Below, in pieces: positions 1 through 6,935 of a DNA stretch of 30,398 bases. Source of the stretch: a virus; the IMG/VR virus record IMGVR_UViG_3300017759_000037, positions 1 through 30,398 of that record; one strand, given 5' to 3'. Position 1 is the first letter of the stretch; each line of letters begins with the position of its first letter. Below the pieces are notes generated by a model. The model ran no database searches, had not been told where the DNA came from, and worked only from the letters and a program-made list of their open reading frames with translations. A program made the position numbers and the translations under genes.

Positions 1-188
1 CCAATTTTCTTAACACCACCTGCAGTTTTATCAGATGCTTTTTCAACACCTTTTAAACCTTTAGCAGTTTCTTCATTTCCTTTTTTGACTTCTTTATTAA
101 GATTAACTATTTCATCAGTTAGGTTATCAACACCTTTTTCTGCTTTTTTAGTTTCTATATCTAATTGGACTTGTATTACTTCTGCCAT
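1..188 (-). CDS. tape measure protein, N-terminal part (cut by the window edge)
   Basis: The ATG at 188 opens a frame that runs off the left edge without a stop; 62 codons and two bases of the next are visible. The protein starts MAEVIQVQLDIETKKAEKG and is Lys/Glu-rich and helical, as expected for the start of a phage tape measure protein, which sets tail length and helps DNA pass into the cell. It overlaps the small gene at 176-319 by 13 bases. The right edge of the window (29154-30398) carries what I take to be the C-terminal part of the same gene. Hydrophobic segments usual in tape measure proteins are not in either part, so some coding sequence may be missing between them. Identity rests on position and composition. 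Confidence 0.65.
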   Translation of the reverse strand, partial: MAEVIQVQLDIETKKAEKGVDNLTDEIVNLNKEVKKGNEETAKGLKGVEKASDKTAGGVKKI

Positions 189-319
189 TTTATTTCTTTT
201 TTAATTTGTTTAAATCCTTCTTTAAAGGTTTCAGCTAATTTATATTTGCCTTGTGCAATTCTAATTATTTCTGTTTCTCCGTCTACGATCTTTAGTAACT
301 CTAATATATTTTTTATCAT
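176..319 (-). CDS. small conserved-looking tail-region protein, 47 aa
   Basis: The frame runs from ATG at 319 to TAA at 176. The protein begins MIKNILELLKIVDGETEIIR and is rich in Lys, Ile and Glu, probably one or two helices, with no membrane segment or signal peptide. It starts 4 bases after the stop of the 792-residue tail protein and its end overlaps the tape measure start by 13 bases, so it fills the gap exactly and is likely translated by coupling. I do not recognise a family. Its position next to the tape measure start suggests a tail assembly role, which is inference only. Confidence 0.5.
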   Translation of the reverse strand: MIKNILELLKIVDGETEIIRIAQGKYKLAETFKEGFKQIKKEIKWQK

Positions 320-323
320 AATT

Positions 324-2702
324 TTAAGGTTGACCACATAATATGTTTGTTATAACTCCTGATGAATTTACTGTCATACTCATAAGATATGAACTATCTG
401 TACATCTTGTTGTTGTTTCGCTTGAACCAACTTGATAATATGTATCTGCTGCTAATGTTGTTGTTAATGCTGTATCTGTGTATATAACATCTCCAACAGA
501 TAAATTTTGTGCAGCTCCTATTTGACTTGAGTAGTAATAATTATAATAAACAGGTGTACTTGTGTTATGATATACGTCTGTCAACACTCTAAAGTTTCCT
601 GATACATTTCCAATATAATTATTGTTAAGTAATTCCATTGAACTTTCTCCTGTTATTAAATTAGTAGTCATATTGTTTATATTATAACTCTGATTATTAA
701 TAACTACCCTATCATTCATATTTAACTTATAAATAATCTTTAAAGGTAAATAGGCTTTTAATTTTGTTAATCTTCTTTTACTATTAAATATGTCTTGTAT
801 GTATGTTAAATAGTTTTCTTGAAATAATGTTCCTGTAAAATCTGTTTCTAAACTATATTCATTAATTTCTAAATAAAAGTTTATGTTTTTTGTACTTGTT
901 GAAGAACTTAAACTTAAACTATTGCTTGGTATGTAGTAATCTTCTAATTTACTATGCGTTCCTGATAAGTCATCTTGAAATGATATTGGTGTTGTTCCAG
1001 AACCAGTTTGTCTAATGGGATAAAAAATTAATGGTTTACCAAAAAACGCTTCACGGTTGTCATCTACAAAATATCCCCATTGTATTGTAGTCTCATTATT
1101 TGGGGGAGATAGTGTAGTATTAGCATCTACTAATCTTTCGTATTGTAAATGTTCAAAAGGAATTTTAACTTGATAAACTGGATTTGGTGCATCAAAATTA
1201 TTACCTATTGTTGCATTACCTGTAAACTGTTCAGCTCCCCAACGTTTACCTTGTAGTTGTTCATATTGTAAAGCTAATAATGTTCCTGTTCCCTCGTAAG
1301 CAAACTCTATTTCTCTATATGGCAAAGCTACATTTACTTGACCTGTATTTGTATCTACATATTCACTTATATCATAACTCGTACCTGCTGTATAAAAGTC
1401 ATCTAATTTTTGTACTTTAATTTTTCCAAAATCAGCATCTTGTGCATCACTAACATAATAAGCTGTTAGATTAAACATCTTAAATAAGCCTGTAAGAAAG
1501 TCTAATATTTTCATATCAGGTATTTGTTCTGTAATTATAAATTGAAGTGTAGCAGTAGCACTAAATGAACCTGTATCGTATGTATCATTCCACCCAGAGC
1601 CATCTGCAAAACCTGCAAAATCCCATTCTATTTTTGAGAAGGTTATATTAGCACTTACTCTTATTATAACTGTATAAACAGCAGCATCCATAAAACCCAT
1701 ATCTGCAGGGTCGTAAGTATTATTACCTGTTTGTTGTGTGAATGATGCCCATACTGTACCATTACGATTTATAATTACATCATAGGGTTCTGTTGATGAG
1801 GTTTGTATAGTTAGTTGTTGTAGTATAGTAGGTAAATAACCTTGATTAATTATTATACCAGAACCAGTTACATTAGTAGTTTTAAAGTTAATTGTAGACA
1901 AAGGGAATGTATCTACTAAAGTAGGAAATGTAGTAACTTGGTCAGCAGGTTGCACTAACCCTTTTTTTCTATGTAACCACATATGTAGATTATAGAACTC
2001 TGCATTGCTTGTACTGAAAAAGTCATCTGTAAAAACTAATGAAGGATAATTGACTGTAATAGCTTCTATTATTTCATATAATCTTATAGCATATTTTAAA
2101 TCTTTCCAGTAAACACCATTTGAATTAGTACCTCCTCCTGTATGCCAGTATAAATTACCATTGTCAGTACCGTGTGTTTGTGAATCGTAATATAATCTTG
2201 ATATTGTTCCATTTGCTCCTGATGTAATTAAAGGACATAATATAGCATCACTTGTATTTTGTAATTTTGCTTTTACATTTGCTGCATCATAATTCAAATT
2301 ATATTGGTCTAAATCACTTAATGCGCCAAGTTTGTCATCTCCTAATATGTCTTTTATGTTTACTGTTTCTCCAAAGAATGTGATACGATAGGCATACGCT
2401 TTATTTAGTTTTAAGTCTACGCCATCAAGTCTTATATAACCTTGTTTAAAAGCTACATTGTTTAATTCTATTTTTGCATCTACTTTGTTTCTTGCATCAA
2501 AACCTCCAGTTATATTAAAGTTGTAATAATGCTTGAATATTTTATTATTAGTTTTAGAAGCTGGAACTGTAAACGTTTGAGTAAATTCAGTAAATATCTT
2601 TGCAGGGTCTTTTATGTTTTGTATTGATTGATTAAACGAAACCTGTTCATCTTTAAATAAGTCAATTCTTTCATCACTAATATATAGTTGTAGTTTCTGC
2701 AT
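324..2702 (-). CDS. large tail-tip / baseplate-hub-like structural protein, 792 aa
   Basis: This is the second largest gene of the tail module. The N-terminal part (residues 1-115) contains a stretch about incoming strain of sheets, with the segment QTFTVPASKTNNKIFKHYYN near residues 42-61, a pattern I recall from Bacteroidota phage tail proteins. The middle is rich in Thr, Asn, Tyr and aromatic residues typical of beta-structured virion proteins. The last 90 residues (from about VYHNTSTPVYYNYYY) look like a separate small beta domain ending in Cys. Its start codon overlaps the stop of the upstream 331-residue tail gene (TAATG). Position between tail completion proteins and the tape measure gene suggests a tail-tip or hub component. 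No enzyme motif is visible; the exact role is inferred. Confidence 0.55.
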   Translation of the reverse strand: MQKLQLYISDERIDLFKDEQVSFNQSIQNIKDPAKIFTEFTQTFTVPASKTNNKIFKHYYNFNITGGFDARNKVDAKIELNNVAFKQGYIRLDGVDLKLNKAYAYRITFFGETVNIKDILGDDKLGALSDLDQYNLNYDAANVKAKLQNTSDAILCPLITSGANGTISRLYYDSQTHGTDNGNLYWHTGGGTNSNGVYWKDLKYAIRLYEIIEAITVNYPSLVFTDDFFSTSNAEFYNLHMWLHRKKGLVQPADQVTTFPTLVDTFPLSTINFKTTNVTGSGIIINQGYLPTILQQLTIQTSSTEPYDVIINRNGTVWASFTQQTGNNTYDPADMGFMDAAVYTVIIRVSANITFSKIEWDFAGFADGSGWNDTYDTGSFSATATLQFIITEQIPDMKILDFLTGLFKMFNLTAYYVSDAQDADFGKIKVQKLDDFYTAGTSYDISEYVDTNTGQVNVALPYREIEFAYEGTGTLLALQYEQLQGKRWGAEQFTGNATIGNNFDAPNPVYQVKIPFEHLQYERLVDANTTLSPPNNETTIQWGYFVDDNREAFFGKPLIFYPIRQTGSGTTPISFQDDLSGTHSKLEDYYIPSNSLSLSSSTSTKNINFYLEINEYSLETDFTGTLFQENYLTYIQDIFNSKRRLTKLKAYLPLKIIYKLNMNDRVVINNQSYNINNMTTNLITGESSMELLNNNYIGNVSGNFRVLTDVYHNTSTPVYYNYYYSSQIGAAQNLSVGDVIYTDTALTTTLAADTYYQVGSSETTTRCTDSSYLMSMTVNSSGVITNILCGQP

Positions 2703-3697
2703 TATCTAATGTTGTTTATGTAATCAAATGACATATCAAAATCAAATGTATAGTCTATTAGTTTGTCGTTTAGTGAAGTCTTTTTAACCATACTATTTTT
2801 TTTAACATTGACAGGAACATATTGTGTTGAATTAGGATTAGTAGGGTCAAGTCTTGTTAACCACACTTGTTCTGACAATAGTAATTGTTCAAACCATTGA
2901 TTTGCCCATTCAGGATAATAGCCACTACTTAAAGTTATGCTTGTATTTGCTACTGTATTATAATCTTGTTTAGTATGTACATAAGGACTATAAACCCCTG
3001 CTGTATTTGTAACAACTCTTTGAAATTGCTCTTGTTTTTTTGTAGTAGTGTTTACAGATTTTAAAAAGAACCATAAGTCTTGTAATGCTCCATACTTATT
3101 TACAAATGTAATTTTATGACCGTTGCCATATTTAGTACAATCAATTCTTATTATATTCATTTTAACACCTGCTGGACTTCCTACAATATCTAAAGCTGTA
3201 GCTCCATAACTTTGATATCCCATAGTCTCATTAGCATTAATATAAGGAACTGAACCTGCTGTAGAGTTAGGTACATAAATATAATATTCATTATCTGCTA
3301 TTGTGTGATCAGGGTCTCCACTTATTAACCAAGTTGGTCTTGAGCCAAAAGGAACTGTTGGATTTGAACCCTCCATAAAAGTTCCATAGCCATCGTAACC
3401 TACATCTGTTATTGTTGATGTTGTTAAAGCTGTTCCACTTCCATCTGTTGAAGCGTGTGAAGTTAAAGTAGATATAATAGCTAAAGTTTCAGCAGTATAA
3501 CTACCATCATAAGTTATGTTTATAAAATCTCTACATAGTTCTGCTATTTCCCAAAGCATATTTGCTCCTGCTGTTGCGCCTTTTACTAATGTATATTGTA
3601 TAGTTCCATCAATACTAATAGTTAGTTTAGCAGAATTTGCTCCTGTACCTGCTGCTGCGTATTTATATTGTGGACTTCTTAATGCTATTGCTGCCAT
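2702..3697 (-). CDS. tail-associated structural protein, 331 aa
   Basis: A protein of 331 residues, rich in Thr, Ser, Gly and Tyr, with alternating hydrophobic patterns that suggest beta sheet. A recognisable central segment GHKITFVNKYGALQDLWFF (about residues 193-211) is one I recall in marine Flavobacteriia phage tail genes. It lies 3 bases after the HK97 gp10-like gene and overlaps the next tail gene by one base (TAATG), so it belongs to one tail operon driven from the promoter at 5441. It could be a distal tail, tail-tip or second tail tube protein. No catalytic motif or signal peptide is present. The structural assignment is firm from context, the specific role is not. Confidence 0.5.
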   Translation of the reverse strand: MAAIALRSPQYKYAAAGTGANSAKLTISIDGTIQYTLVKGATAGANMLWEIAELCRDFINITYDGSYTAETLAIISTLTSHASTDGSGTALTTSTITDVGYDGYGTFMEGSNPTVPFGSRPTWLISGDPDHTIADNEYYIYVPNSTAGSVPYINANETMGYQSYGATALDIVGSPAGVKMNIIRIDCTKYGNGHKITFVNKYGALQDLWFFLKSVNTTTKKQEQFQRVVTNTAGVYSPYVHTKQDYNTVANTSITLSSGYYPEWANQWFEQLLLSEQVWLTRLDPTNPNSTQYVPVNVKKNSMVKKTSLNDKLIDYTFDFDMSFDYINNIR

Positions 3698-3700
3698 TGT

Positions 3701-4234
3701 TTATTTTTTTGTTCCTAATATTATTCCTTTTTCTATATCTAATATAAAGTCATTTACTAATTCTTCTGGCAGTCTTTTAAAAGCTGCTTCAAATGGTTTA
3801 GTAAAAAAGTATGTAGGTTTAAATCCTTGTGCGTATATACTTCTTTGTAATACAAATGCCATACTCTTATAACTTCCTTTTTTAAATTTACCTTCTTTAT
3901 CTCTAAATCTTATATTCTTTCTTTGTGCCCAGTCTCTTAAAGGTTGCATTGGAGGCATCTTTTGTTTATAACTAAACTTACTGTTAGGAGCTTTTTGTCT
4001 ACCTCCTTTTATTAATGCAGGATTAGCACCCTTTACACCTTGATCTTGAAATATACCGTAATCTTCCATATAGAAGTCAAGTATAAATCCTTTTTGTTCT
4101 TTATCTAATGTGTATCTTATTGATTCATACAATGCTCCTCCACCTTGTTTGTTTTTAGTCAGTCTTGATCTGGCTTGTTGAACAACATACCTTCCAAAAT
4201 CATTAAGAGCCTTATTTATATTTTCAAAGTTCAT
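3701..4234 (-). CDS. HK97 gp10-like head-tail / tail completion protein, 177 aa
   Basis: The size and features match the HK97 gp10-like neck and tail completion family: an N-terminal helix with QQARSRLTKNKQGG (about residues 19-32), a segment YGIFQDQGVKG (about 64-74) where the family has a conserved position-facing loop, and a C-terminal helix after FKPTYFFTKPFEAAF. The protein is very basic. It begins on the last base of the upstream gene's stop (TAATG at 4234) and ends 3 bases before the next tail gene. Proteins of this family close the tail or join it to the head. The assignment is by motif memory and gene order. Confidence 0.6.
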   Translation of the reverse strand: MNFENINKALNDFGRYVVQQARSRLTKNKQGGGALYESIRYTLDKEQKGFILDFYMEDYGIFQDQGVKGANPALIKGGRQKAPNSKFSYKQKMPPMQPLRDWAQRKNIRFRDKEGKFKKGSYKSMAFVLQRSIYAQGFKPTYFFTKPFEAAFKRLPEELVNDFILDIEKGIILGTKK

Positions 4235-4704
4235 TAACAGATTCTTATATCGTTATAAATTATAATATCCATTGTTGCAGTCCACCCAGCTAATTGGTTT
4301 TCAAACCTATCGTAAAATGGTTCACAATTTACAGGACTATCTAATTGATACTGGTCTTTGTATAAAGTACCCATTCTTAAAACTTGTATTACTTTATTTA
4401 ATACTGCTAATTGTGTGTTAAGTATATCTTGTTCATTATTGTTTCCTATAAACCTATCTTCTGTTGGTAATTTAGATTGATCTACAATATCCATTGCAAG
4501 AATGCTTATGTTGAACGTAAGTGTTTGTTCTTCTTGTGTTACGTTGTTGACTATAATGTGAGCAAGAGGGAATATGTCTTGCTTGTTAAGGTTAACATCA
4601 TATAGGTCTCCTGTAGTTACTGTATTACAATTTATGTCAGCTAAAAGCTGGTCTTTTATTGTTTCAGTTAATTGGTAAAATCCCCTTATTCCTTGTTGGC
4701 TCAT
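4234..4704 (-). CDS. putative tail terminator / minor tail protein, 156 aa
   Basis: This 156-residue protein starts with a helical segment (RGFYQLTETIKDQLLADI) and ends with a beta-rich part (ENQLAGWTATMDIIIYNDIR). The order helix, then sheets, with a central helix (NTQLAVLNKVIQVLR), fits the fold of tail terminator proteins such as lambda gpU-like folds, but I cannot show homology. It starts inside the stop of the frameshifted tail chaperone reading frame (ATGA at 4701-4704) and shares one base with the HK97 gp10-like gene. In many phages the tail terminator and gp10-like genes are adjacent, which supports the call. Confidence 0.45.
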   Translation of the reverse strand: MSQQGIRGFYQLTETIKDQLLADINCNTVTTGDLYDVNLNKQDIFPLAHIIVNNVTQEEQTLTFNISILAMDIVDQSKLPTEDRFIGNNNEQDILNTQLAVLNKVIQVLRMGTLYKDQYQLDSPVNCEPFYDRFENQLAGWTATMDIIIYNDIRIC

Positions 4705-4955
4705 TTAAACTTACTTTTTATTTGTTTCGATTCTAATTCATTTTTGTCTTTCATAAATGCTAACATCATTAAACACTTATGCATTTCTAATTTTGTGATA
4801 TCTTCAAATCTTGTAATATCTCCTCCAGCGAGTCCGTAAAGGCTCGAATACCATCCCCACTTTTTTGCAAATCCAGCACGTCCAGAAGTTGTTTCTCCTC
4901 CTTGTTCTCCAAATAATTCATCATAGTTTTCGATAATTCTATCCCTAAACGATAA
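4701..4955 (-). CDS. tail assembly chaperone, C-terminal extension reached by -1 frameshift (84 aa)
   Basis: In the -1 frame relative to the gene at 4787-5437 an open frame continues for 84 codons from a T9 run to the TGA at 4701. It encodes LSFRDRIIENYDELF and then FAKKWGWYSSLYGLAGGD and FEDITKLEMHKC, a Trp-rich module I recall as the second part of tail chaperones in marine Flavobacteriia phages. There is no ATG, GTG or TTG before the conserved part; the first ATG falls near its end (EMHKC). The clean reading is a 245-residue fusion: residues 1-161 of the zero frame followed by these 84. The stop overlaps the next start as ATGA. Separate initiation at a non-standard codon is the alternative. 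Confidence 0.7.
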   Translation of the reverse strand, partial: LSFRDRIIENYDELFGEQGGETTSGRAGFAKKWGWYSSLYGLAGGDITRFEDITKLEMHKCLMMLAFMKDKNELESKQIKSKFK

Positions 4956-5437
4956 AAAAAAAGTATAGAACCGAATACAGCATCCATAGGCATTGTAGTA
5001 ATTCTGTCCTTTTTATCGGGGTCATAGTCCTCTATTAAATACTTGTTTCCAAGTTTCTGTTTGATAGGTCTGTATAATACATTCATTGCTATTTCTATAT
5101 TATCCCAGTCTCCCATATAAGTATCAAGGTCAATATATTCTCCTAATGTAATTTCATCAAGATCAGGAACAAAACCATACTCTACATTGTTAAGCCAGAA
5201 GGACTGTACTAAATCAGGCTTCTGTTCAAACATATCTGATATTATTCTTGTGATACGTTCTGCATCTGACAATCTTATGTTAAGAGCATCTTGAGGTTTT
5301 ACCCTACAAAATATCTCAATCATTTTAGTCTGTATAAAGTTATTATCCTTTGCTTTGTCTTGTGCTTTTAAGAACCTTTGATATTGCTTTAGTGTAATCT
5401 CATTAAGTTCGTTAGGAACGTTTATATTAGCTTTCAT
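4787..5437 (-). CDS. tail assembly chaperone, zero-frame product, 216 aa
   Basis: The protein begins MKANINVPNELNEITLKQYQ and is mostly helical and acidic. Segments such as LKQYQRFLK, FVPDLDEITLGEYIDLD and MNVLYRPIK are ones I recall in chaperone-like genes of marine phages of this kind. It precedes the tail genes, like lambda gpG. At codon 161 it passes a T9 run that fits a -1 slippery site, and the zero frame then continues for another 55 codons to its own stop at 4787, while the -1 frame gives the longer fusion (4701-4955). The late promoter motif at 5441-5468 ends 3 bases before its ATG, so it heads the tail transcript. Confidence 0.7.
   Translation of the reverse strand: MKANINVPNELNEITLKQYQRFLKAQDKAKDNNFIQTKMIEIFCRVKPQDALNIRLSDAERITRIISDMFEQKPDLVQSFWLNNVEYGFVPDLDEITLGEYIDLDTYMGDWDNIEIAMNVLYRPIKQKLGNKYLIEDYDPDKKDRITTMPMDAVFGSILFFYRLGIELSKTMMNYLENKEEKQLLDVLDLQKSGDGIRAFTDSLEEILQDLKISQN
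4955..4961 (-). promoter_or_regulatory. -1 ribosomal frameshift slippery site (T_TTT_TTT)
   Basis: On the minus strand the zero frame reads CTT TTT TTT TAT across a run of nine T (4954-4962), giving T_TTT_TTT, which fits the X_XXY_YYZ rule for -1 slippage. After the slip the next codon is TTA at 4955. The run is at the end of the region where both frames are open. I did not find an obvious strong hairpin immediately after it, so efficiency cannot be judged. Confidence 0.65.
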
Positions 5438-5440
5438 ACT

Positions 5441-5468
5441 TATATAACGTAATTAAAGTAGGATTTTA
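5441..5468 (-). promoter_or_regulatory. late promoter motif copy 1 (TAAAA-N13-ACGTTATATA), tail module
   Basis: Minus-strand TAAAA (5464-5468) is followed after 13 bases by ACGTTATATA (5441-5450). The spacing is the same in all five copies in the window. The box ends 3 bases before the ATG of the tail chaperone and lies directly after the terminator at 5473-5505, as expected for the start of a new transcript. Confidence 0.65.
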
Positions 5469-5472
5469 GTAT

Positions 5473-5505
5473 AAAAAAAAAGGTGCTATTTCTAACACCC
5501 TTTTT
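5473..5505 (-). terminator. intrinsic terminator after the small accessory genes
   Basis: On the minus strand a 7-pair stem (GGTGTTA / TAGCACC, with one G-T pair) with a GAAA tetraloop is followed by a run of T (plus-strand A run 5473-5481). A stretch of A before the stem can also pair with the T run. It ends the transcript of the 5532-6543 genes and is followed at once by a late promoter motif. Confidence 0.75.
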
Positions 5506-5531
5506 CCAAACAAAACAACTCAATTATATAG

Positions 5532-5807
5532 TCACTCACTATAATATTTATTTTCTTCTTTTATTAATTCTAAATCATACAAGGCTTCATTCATTCTTTC
5601 TCTATATTCACTATTAGCCATTTTAGAAGCTGTAAGATCATTTTGTAAACCTGCAACGTAAATTGAATTATCAATAAACGCATCTCTTAATTTTAGAACC
5701 TCTTTGTTTTTAGGTTTTGCCTTTAACCACTTTTTAATTAATTCTCCAATTAATATTTGATTGTTGCTGTATTCTAAATCTTGTATGTTCTGTATTTTGT
5801 TTCTCAT
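5532..5807 (-). CDS. hypothetical helical protein, 91 aa
   Basis: A charged, mostly helical protein (Lys, Glu, Asn and Leu rich) with segments IGELIKKWLKAKPKNKEVLKL and a C-terminal helix NEALYDLELIKEENKYYSE. No signal peptide, membrane segment or cysteine motif. It is the last gene before the terminator at 5473 and overlaps the upstream 57-residue membrane protein gene as ATGA (5804-5807), so it is translated as part of the small-gene operon 5532-6269. I do not recognise the family. Such genes between terminase and tail modules often act on the host early in infection, but nothing here shows that. Confidence 0.6.
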   Translation of the reverse strand: MRNKIQNIQDLEYSNNQILIGELIKKWLKAKPKNKEVLKLRDAFIDNSIYVAGLQNDLTASKMANSEYRERMNEALYDLELIKEENKYYSE

Positions 5808-5977
5808 ACTGCCATTTCTAACAAATGTAAGAAAAAAAACAATGCAATATAAAATACTGCCCAGCCAATAGCTGCATAACCTGCAATTTTTAAAAATGTT
5901 TCTTTGTTTTGTTTTTTAGATATTTTCTTTGCAATGTAATATCTTCTGTTTCCGTTATCTTCGTAATAGTATTTCAT
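5804..5977 (-). CDS. small membrane protein, 57 aa
   Basis: The frame from ATG at 5977 to TGA at 5804 encodes a basic, Tyr-rich N-terminus (MKYYYEDNGNRRYYIAKK) and one clear membrane segment, about residues 31-52 (IAGYAAIGWAVFYIALFFFL). The positive charges before the segment suggest the N-terminus stays in the cytoplasm. Its start shares a base with the stop of the 42-residue gene (TAATG) and its stop overlaps the next ATG (ATGA). Function unknown; it could be an envelope-active accessory protein or superinfection factor, which is only a guess. Confidence 0.6.
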   Translation of the reverse strand: MKYYYEDNGNRRYYIAKKISKKQNKETFLKIAGYAAIGWAVFYIALFFFLHLLEMAV

Positions 5978-6105
5978 TATAATAAAATTAAATTTATAAT
6001 AGTAGCAATAACTAATAATACAAATGCTACTTTGATTGTGTTAAACATAGCTTCTTCCCTTTTAGGATTACGCCCTTGATTTGATCTATACTGTCTTTTT
6101 TTCAT
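5977..6105 (-). CDS. very small membrane protein, 42 aa
   Basis: The frame runs from ATG at 6105 to TAA at 5977. A basic N-terminus (MKKRQYRSNQGRNPKREE) is followed by one membrane segment (FNTIKVAFVLLVIATIINLILL) that reaches the C-terminus. Start and stop are both locked to neighbours by overlaps (ATGA at 6102-6105, TAATG at 5977), which is the main support that this short frame is real. It is the second of two single-span membrane proteins in a row. No family recognised. Confidence 0.55.
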   Translation of the reverse strand: MKKRQYRSNQGRNPKREEAMFNTIKVAFVLLVIATIINLILL

Positions 6106-6269
6106 AGTATATCGTTTTGATGTTTAAAATCTAAAATGTTTTTATAAGATGTTAATGCCCAGTCTTTGTGATGTGGTTTTAAATCTCCGTGTTGTATCAA
6201 CATTTTTAAAGTTGTTTCAACATCTATAATTTTAAATTTATCTTCTAATTTTATTTTATTTGCTGCCAT
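6102..6269 (-). CDS. hypothetical protein, 55 aa
   Basis: The frame from ATG at 6269 to TGA at 6102 begins MAANKIKLEDKFKIIDVETT and contains HGDLKPHHKDWALTSYK, with several His residues but no clear metal site. It is soluble and probably helical. It follows the terminator hairpin at 6281-6305, so it may be reached by readthrough or by a promoter I cannot see, and its stop overlaps the next start (ATGA). No family recognised. Confidence 0.5.
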   Translation of the reverse strand: MAANKIKLEDKFKIIDVETTLKMLIQHGDLKPHHKDWALTSYKNILDFKHQNDIL

Positions 6270-6280
6270 TTGTTAAGTAT

Positions 6281-6305
6281 TAAAAAGGGAGCTTTTACAC
6301 TCCCT
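6281..6305 (-). terminator. intrinsic terminator after the 76-residue gene
   Basis: On the minus strand AGGGAG and CTCCCT form a 6-pair stem with an 8-base loop, followed by TTTTT. It lies 8 bases after the stop of the gene at 6313-6543. The stem is short, so partial readthrough into the downstream small genes is likely. Confidence 0.65.
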
Positions 6306-6312
6306 GTTGTTA

Positions 6313-6543
6313 TTATTTAAACCATTGATCTTGTGCATCAATTTTTTCTAATCTTTGAACGCTTGTAACATTTATTCCAATTTTTCTTAAATGTTCTTTT
6401 GCGTCTGTTGCTGAAAAAATATTTTCTAATACAACAATTATTGATTCTCTTTTTTTGTGATCAACTGCAACACTAATTAAAAATGTGTTACTAAATGTTT
6501 CGGTTTCTTCTAACCATTCTTGATGTTTTTCTAATCTATTCAT
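6313..6543 (-). CDS. hypothetical protein, 76 aa
   Basis: A soluble protein of 76 residues, MNRLEKHQEWLEETETF at the start, with a probable beta strand (TFLISVAVDHKKRESIIVVL) and a helix (SATDAKEHLRKIG), then another strand (NVTSVQRLEKI). This beta-alpha-beta outline suggests a small compact fold. A host-like promoter (TTG-N19-TATATTGC) with an inverted repeat lies 44-73 bases before its ATG and a terminator follows its stop, so it can be an independent transcription unit. No family recognised. Confidence 0.55.
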   Translation of the reverse strand: MNRLEKHQEWLEETETFSNTFLISVAVDHKKRESIIVVLENIFSATDAKEHLRKIGINVTSVQRLEKIDAQDQWFK

Positions 6544-6572
6544 TTTTTGTTTTGTTTTTAAATAACTGCTTC

Positions 6573-6616
6573 ATTGCAATTATACTGCAATATACAACTA
6601 TTTATTTAATTAACAA
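6573..6616 (-). promoter_or_regulatory. host-like promoter with overlapping inverted repeat
   Basis: Minus-strand TTG (6614-6616, within TTTTG) and TATATTGC (6587-6594) are separated by 19 bases, matching the TTG / TAnnTTTG promoter layout known for Bacteroidota. An inverted repeat ATTGCA-N7-TGCAAT (6573-6591) overlaps the downstream box and could bind a regulator. The 17 bases at 6612-6628 recur exactly at 10942-10958, at the same place in the other promoter of this type. Confidence 0.5.
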
Positions 6617-6634
6617 AATATTTAATAACTTTTT

Positions 6635-6790
6635 TTATAAAGGTATTGTTACAAAGGTTTTGCCAAATCTCCAATTAAAAGAGTCTGTTAAAACTAAACC
6701 TGCTTTATTTGATTTAATCCAAGCGACCTTTCCCTTATGTATTCTACCCTGATAATAAACGTTAAGTGTTTGTCCTGTTTTGTATTTCAT
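6635..6790 (-). CDS. small basic protein, SH3/KOW-like pattern, 51 aa
   Basis: I choose the ATG at 6790 (MKYKTGQTLNVYYQGRIHKG) over the frame's upstream ATG at 6817, because the upstream nine residues (MLFILYIAS) are read from a promoter-like AT stretch. The protein is made of short strands: GQTLNVYYQG, HKGKVAWIK, AGLVLTDSFNWRFGKTFVTI. This alternation of Gly, Tyr and basic residues resembles small SH3-like or KOW-like barrels that bind nucleic acid or protein. The family is not identified. The sequence TTGTATATTGCA lies just before the chosen ATG and is shared with the promoter at 6573-6616. Confidence 0.5.
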   Translation of the reverse strand: MKYKTGQTLNVYYQGRIHKGKVAWIKSNKAGLVLTDSFNWRFGKTFVTIPL

Positions 6791-6832
6791 AGATGCAATA
6801 TACAAAATAAATAACAAATCTGTTAATAAAGT

Positions 6833-6934
6833 TTATTCAAACTCTATAATATCACACTCTCTACAGTAGTAGTAGTCCTTATTGTCTTTACCTGAATATA
6901 TAGTCATTGTCTGTTTACATTTTTTACATTCCAT
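6833..6934 (-). CDS. mini zinc-ribbon protein, 33 aa
   Basis: The frame from ATG at 6934 to TAA at 6833 encodes CKKC at residues 3-6 and CREC at residues 24-27, a two-knuckle zinc ribbon separated by a strand-rich segment (TMTIYSGKDNKDYYY). It begins one base after the terminase large subunit stop. A second protein of the same layout is encoded at 15197-15319. Tiny zinc ribbons of this type may bind nucleic acid or a host protein; the function is unknown. Conserved spacing of the four cysteines makes chance unlikely. Confidence 0.6.
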   Translation of the reverse strand: MECKKCKQTMTIYSGKDNKDYYYCRECDIIEFE

Positions 6935-6935
6935 A

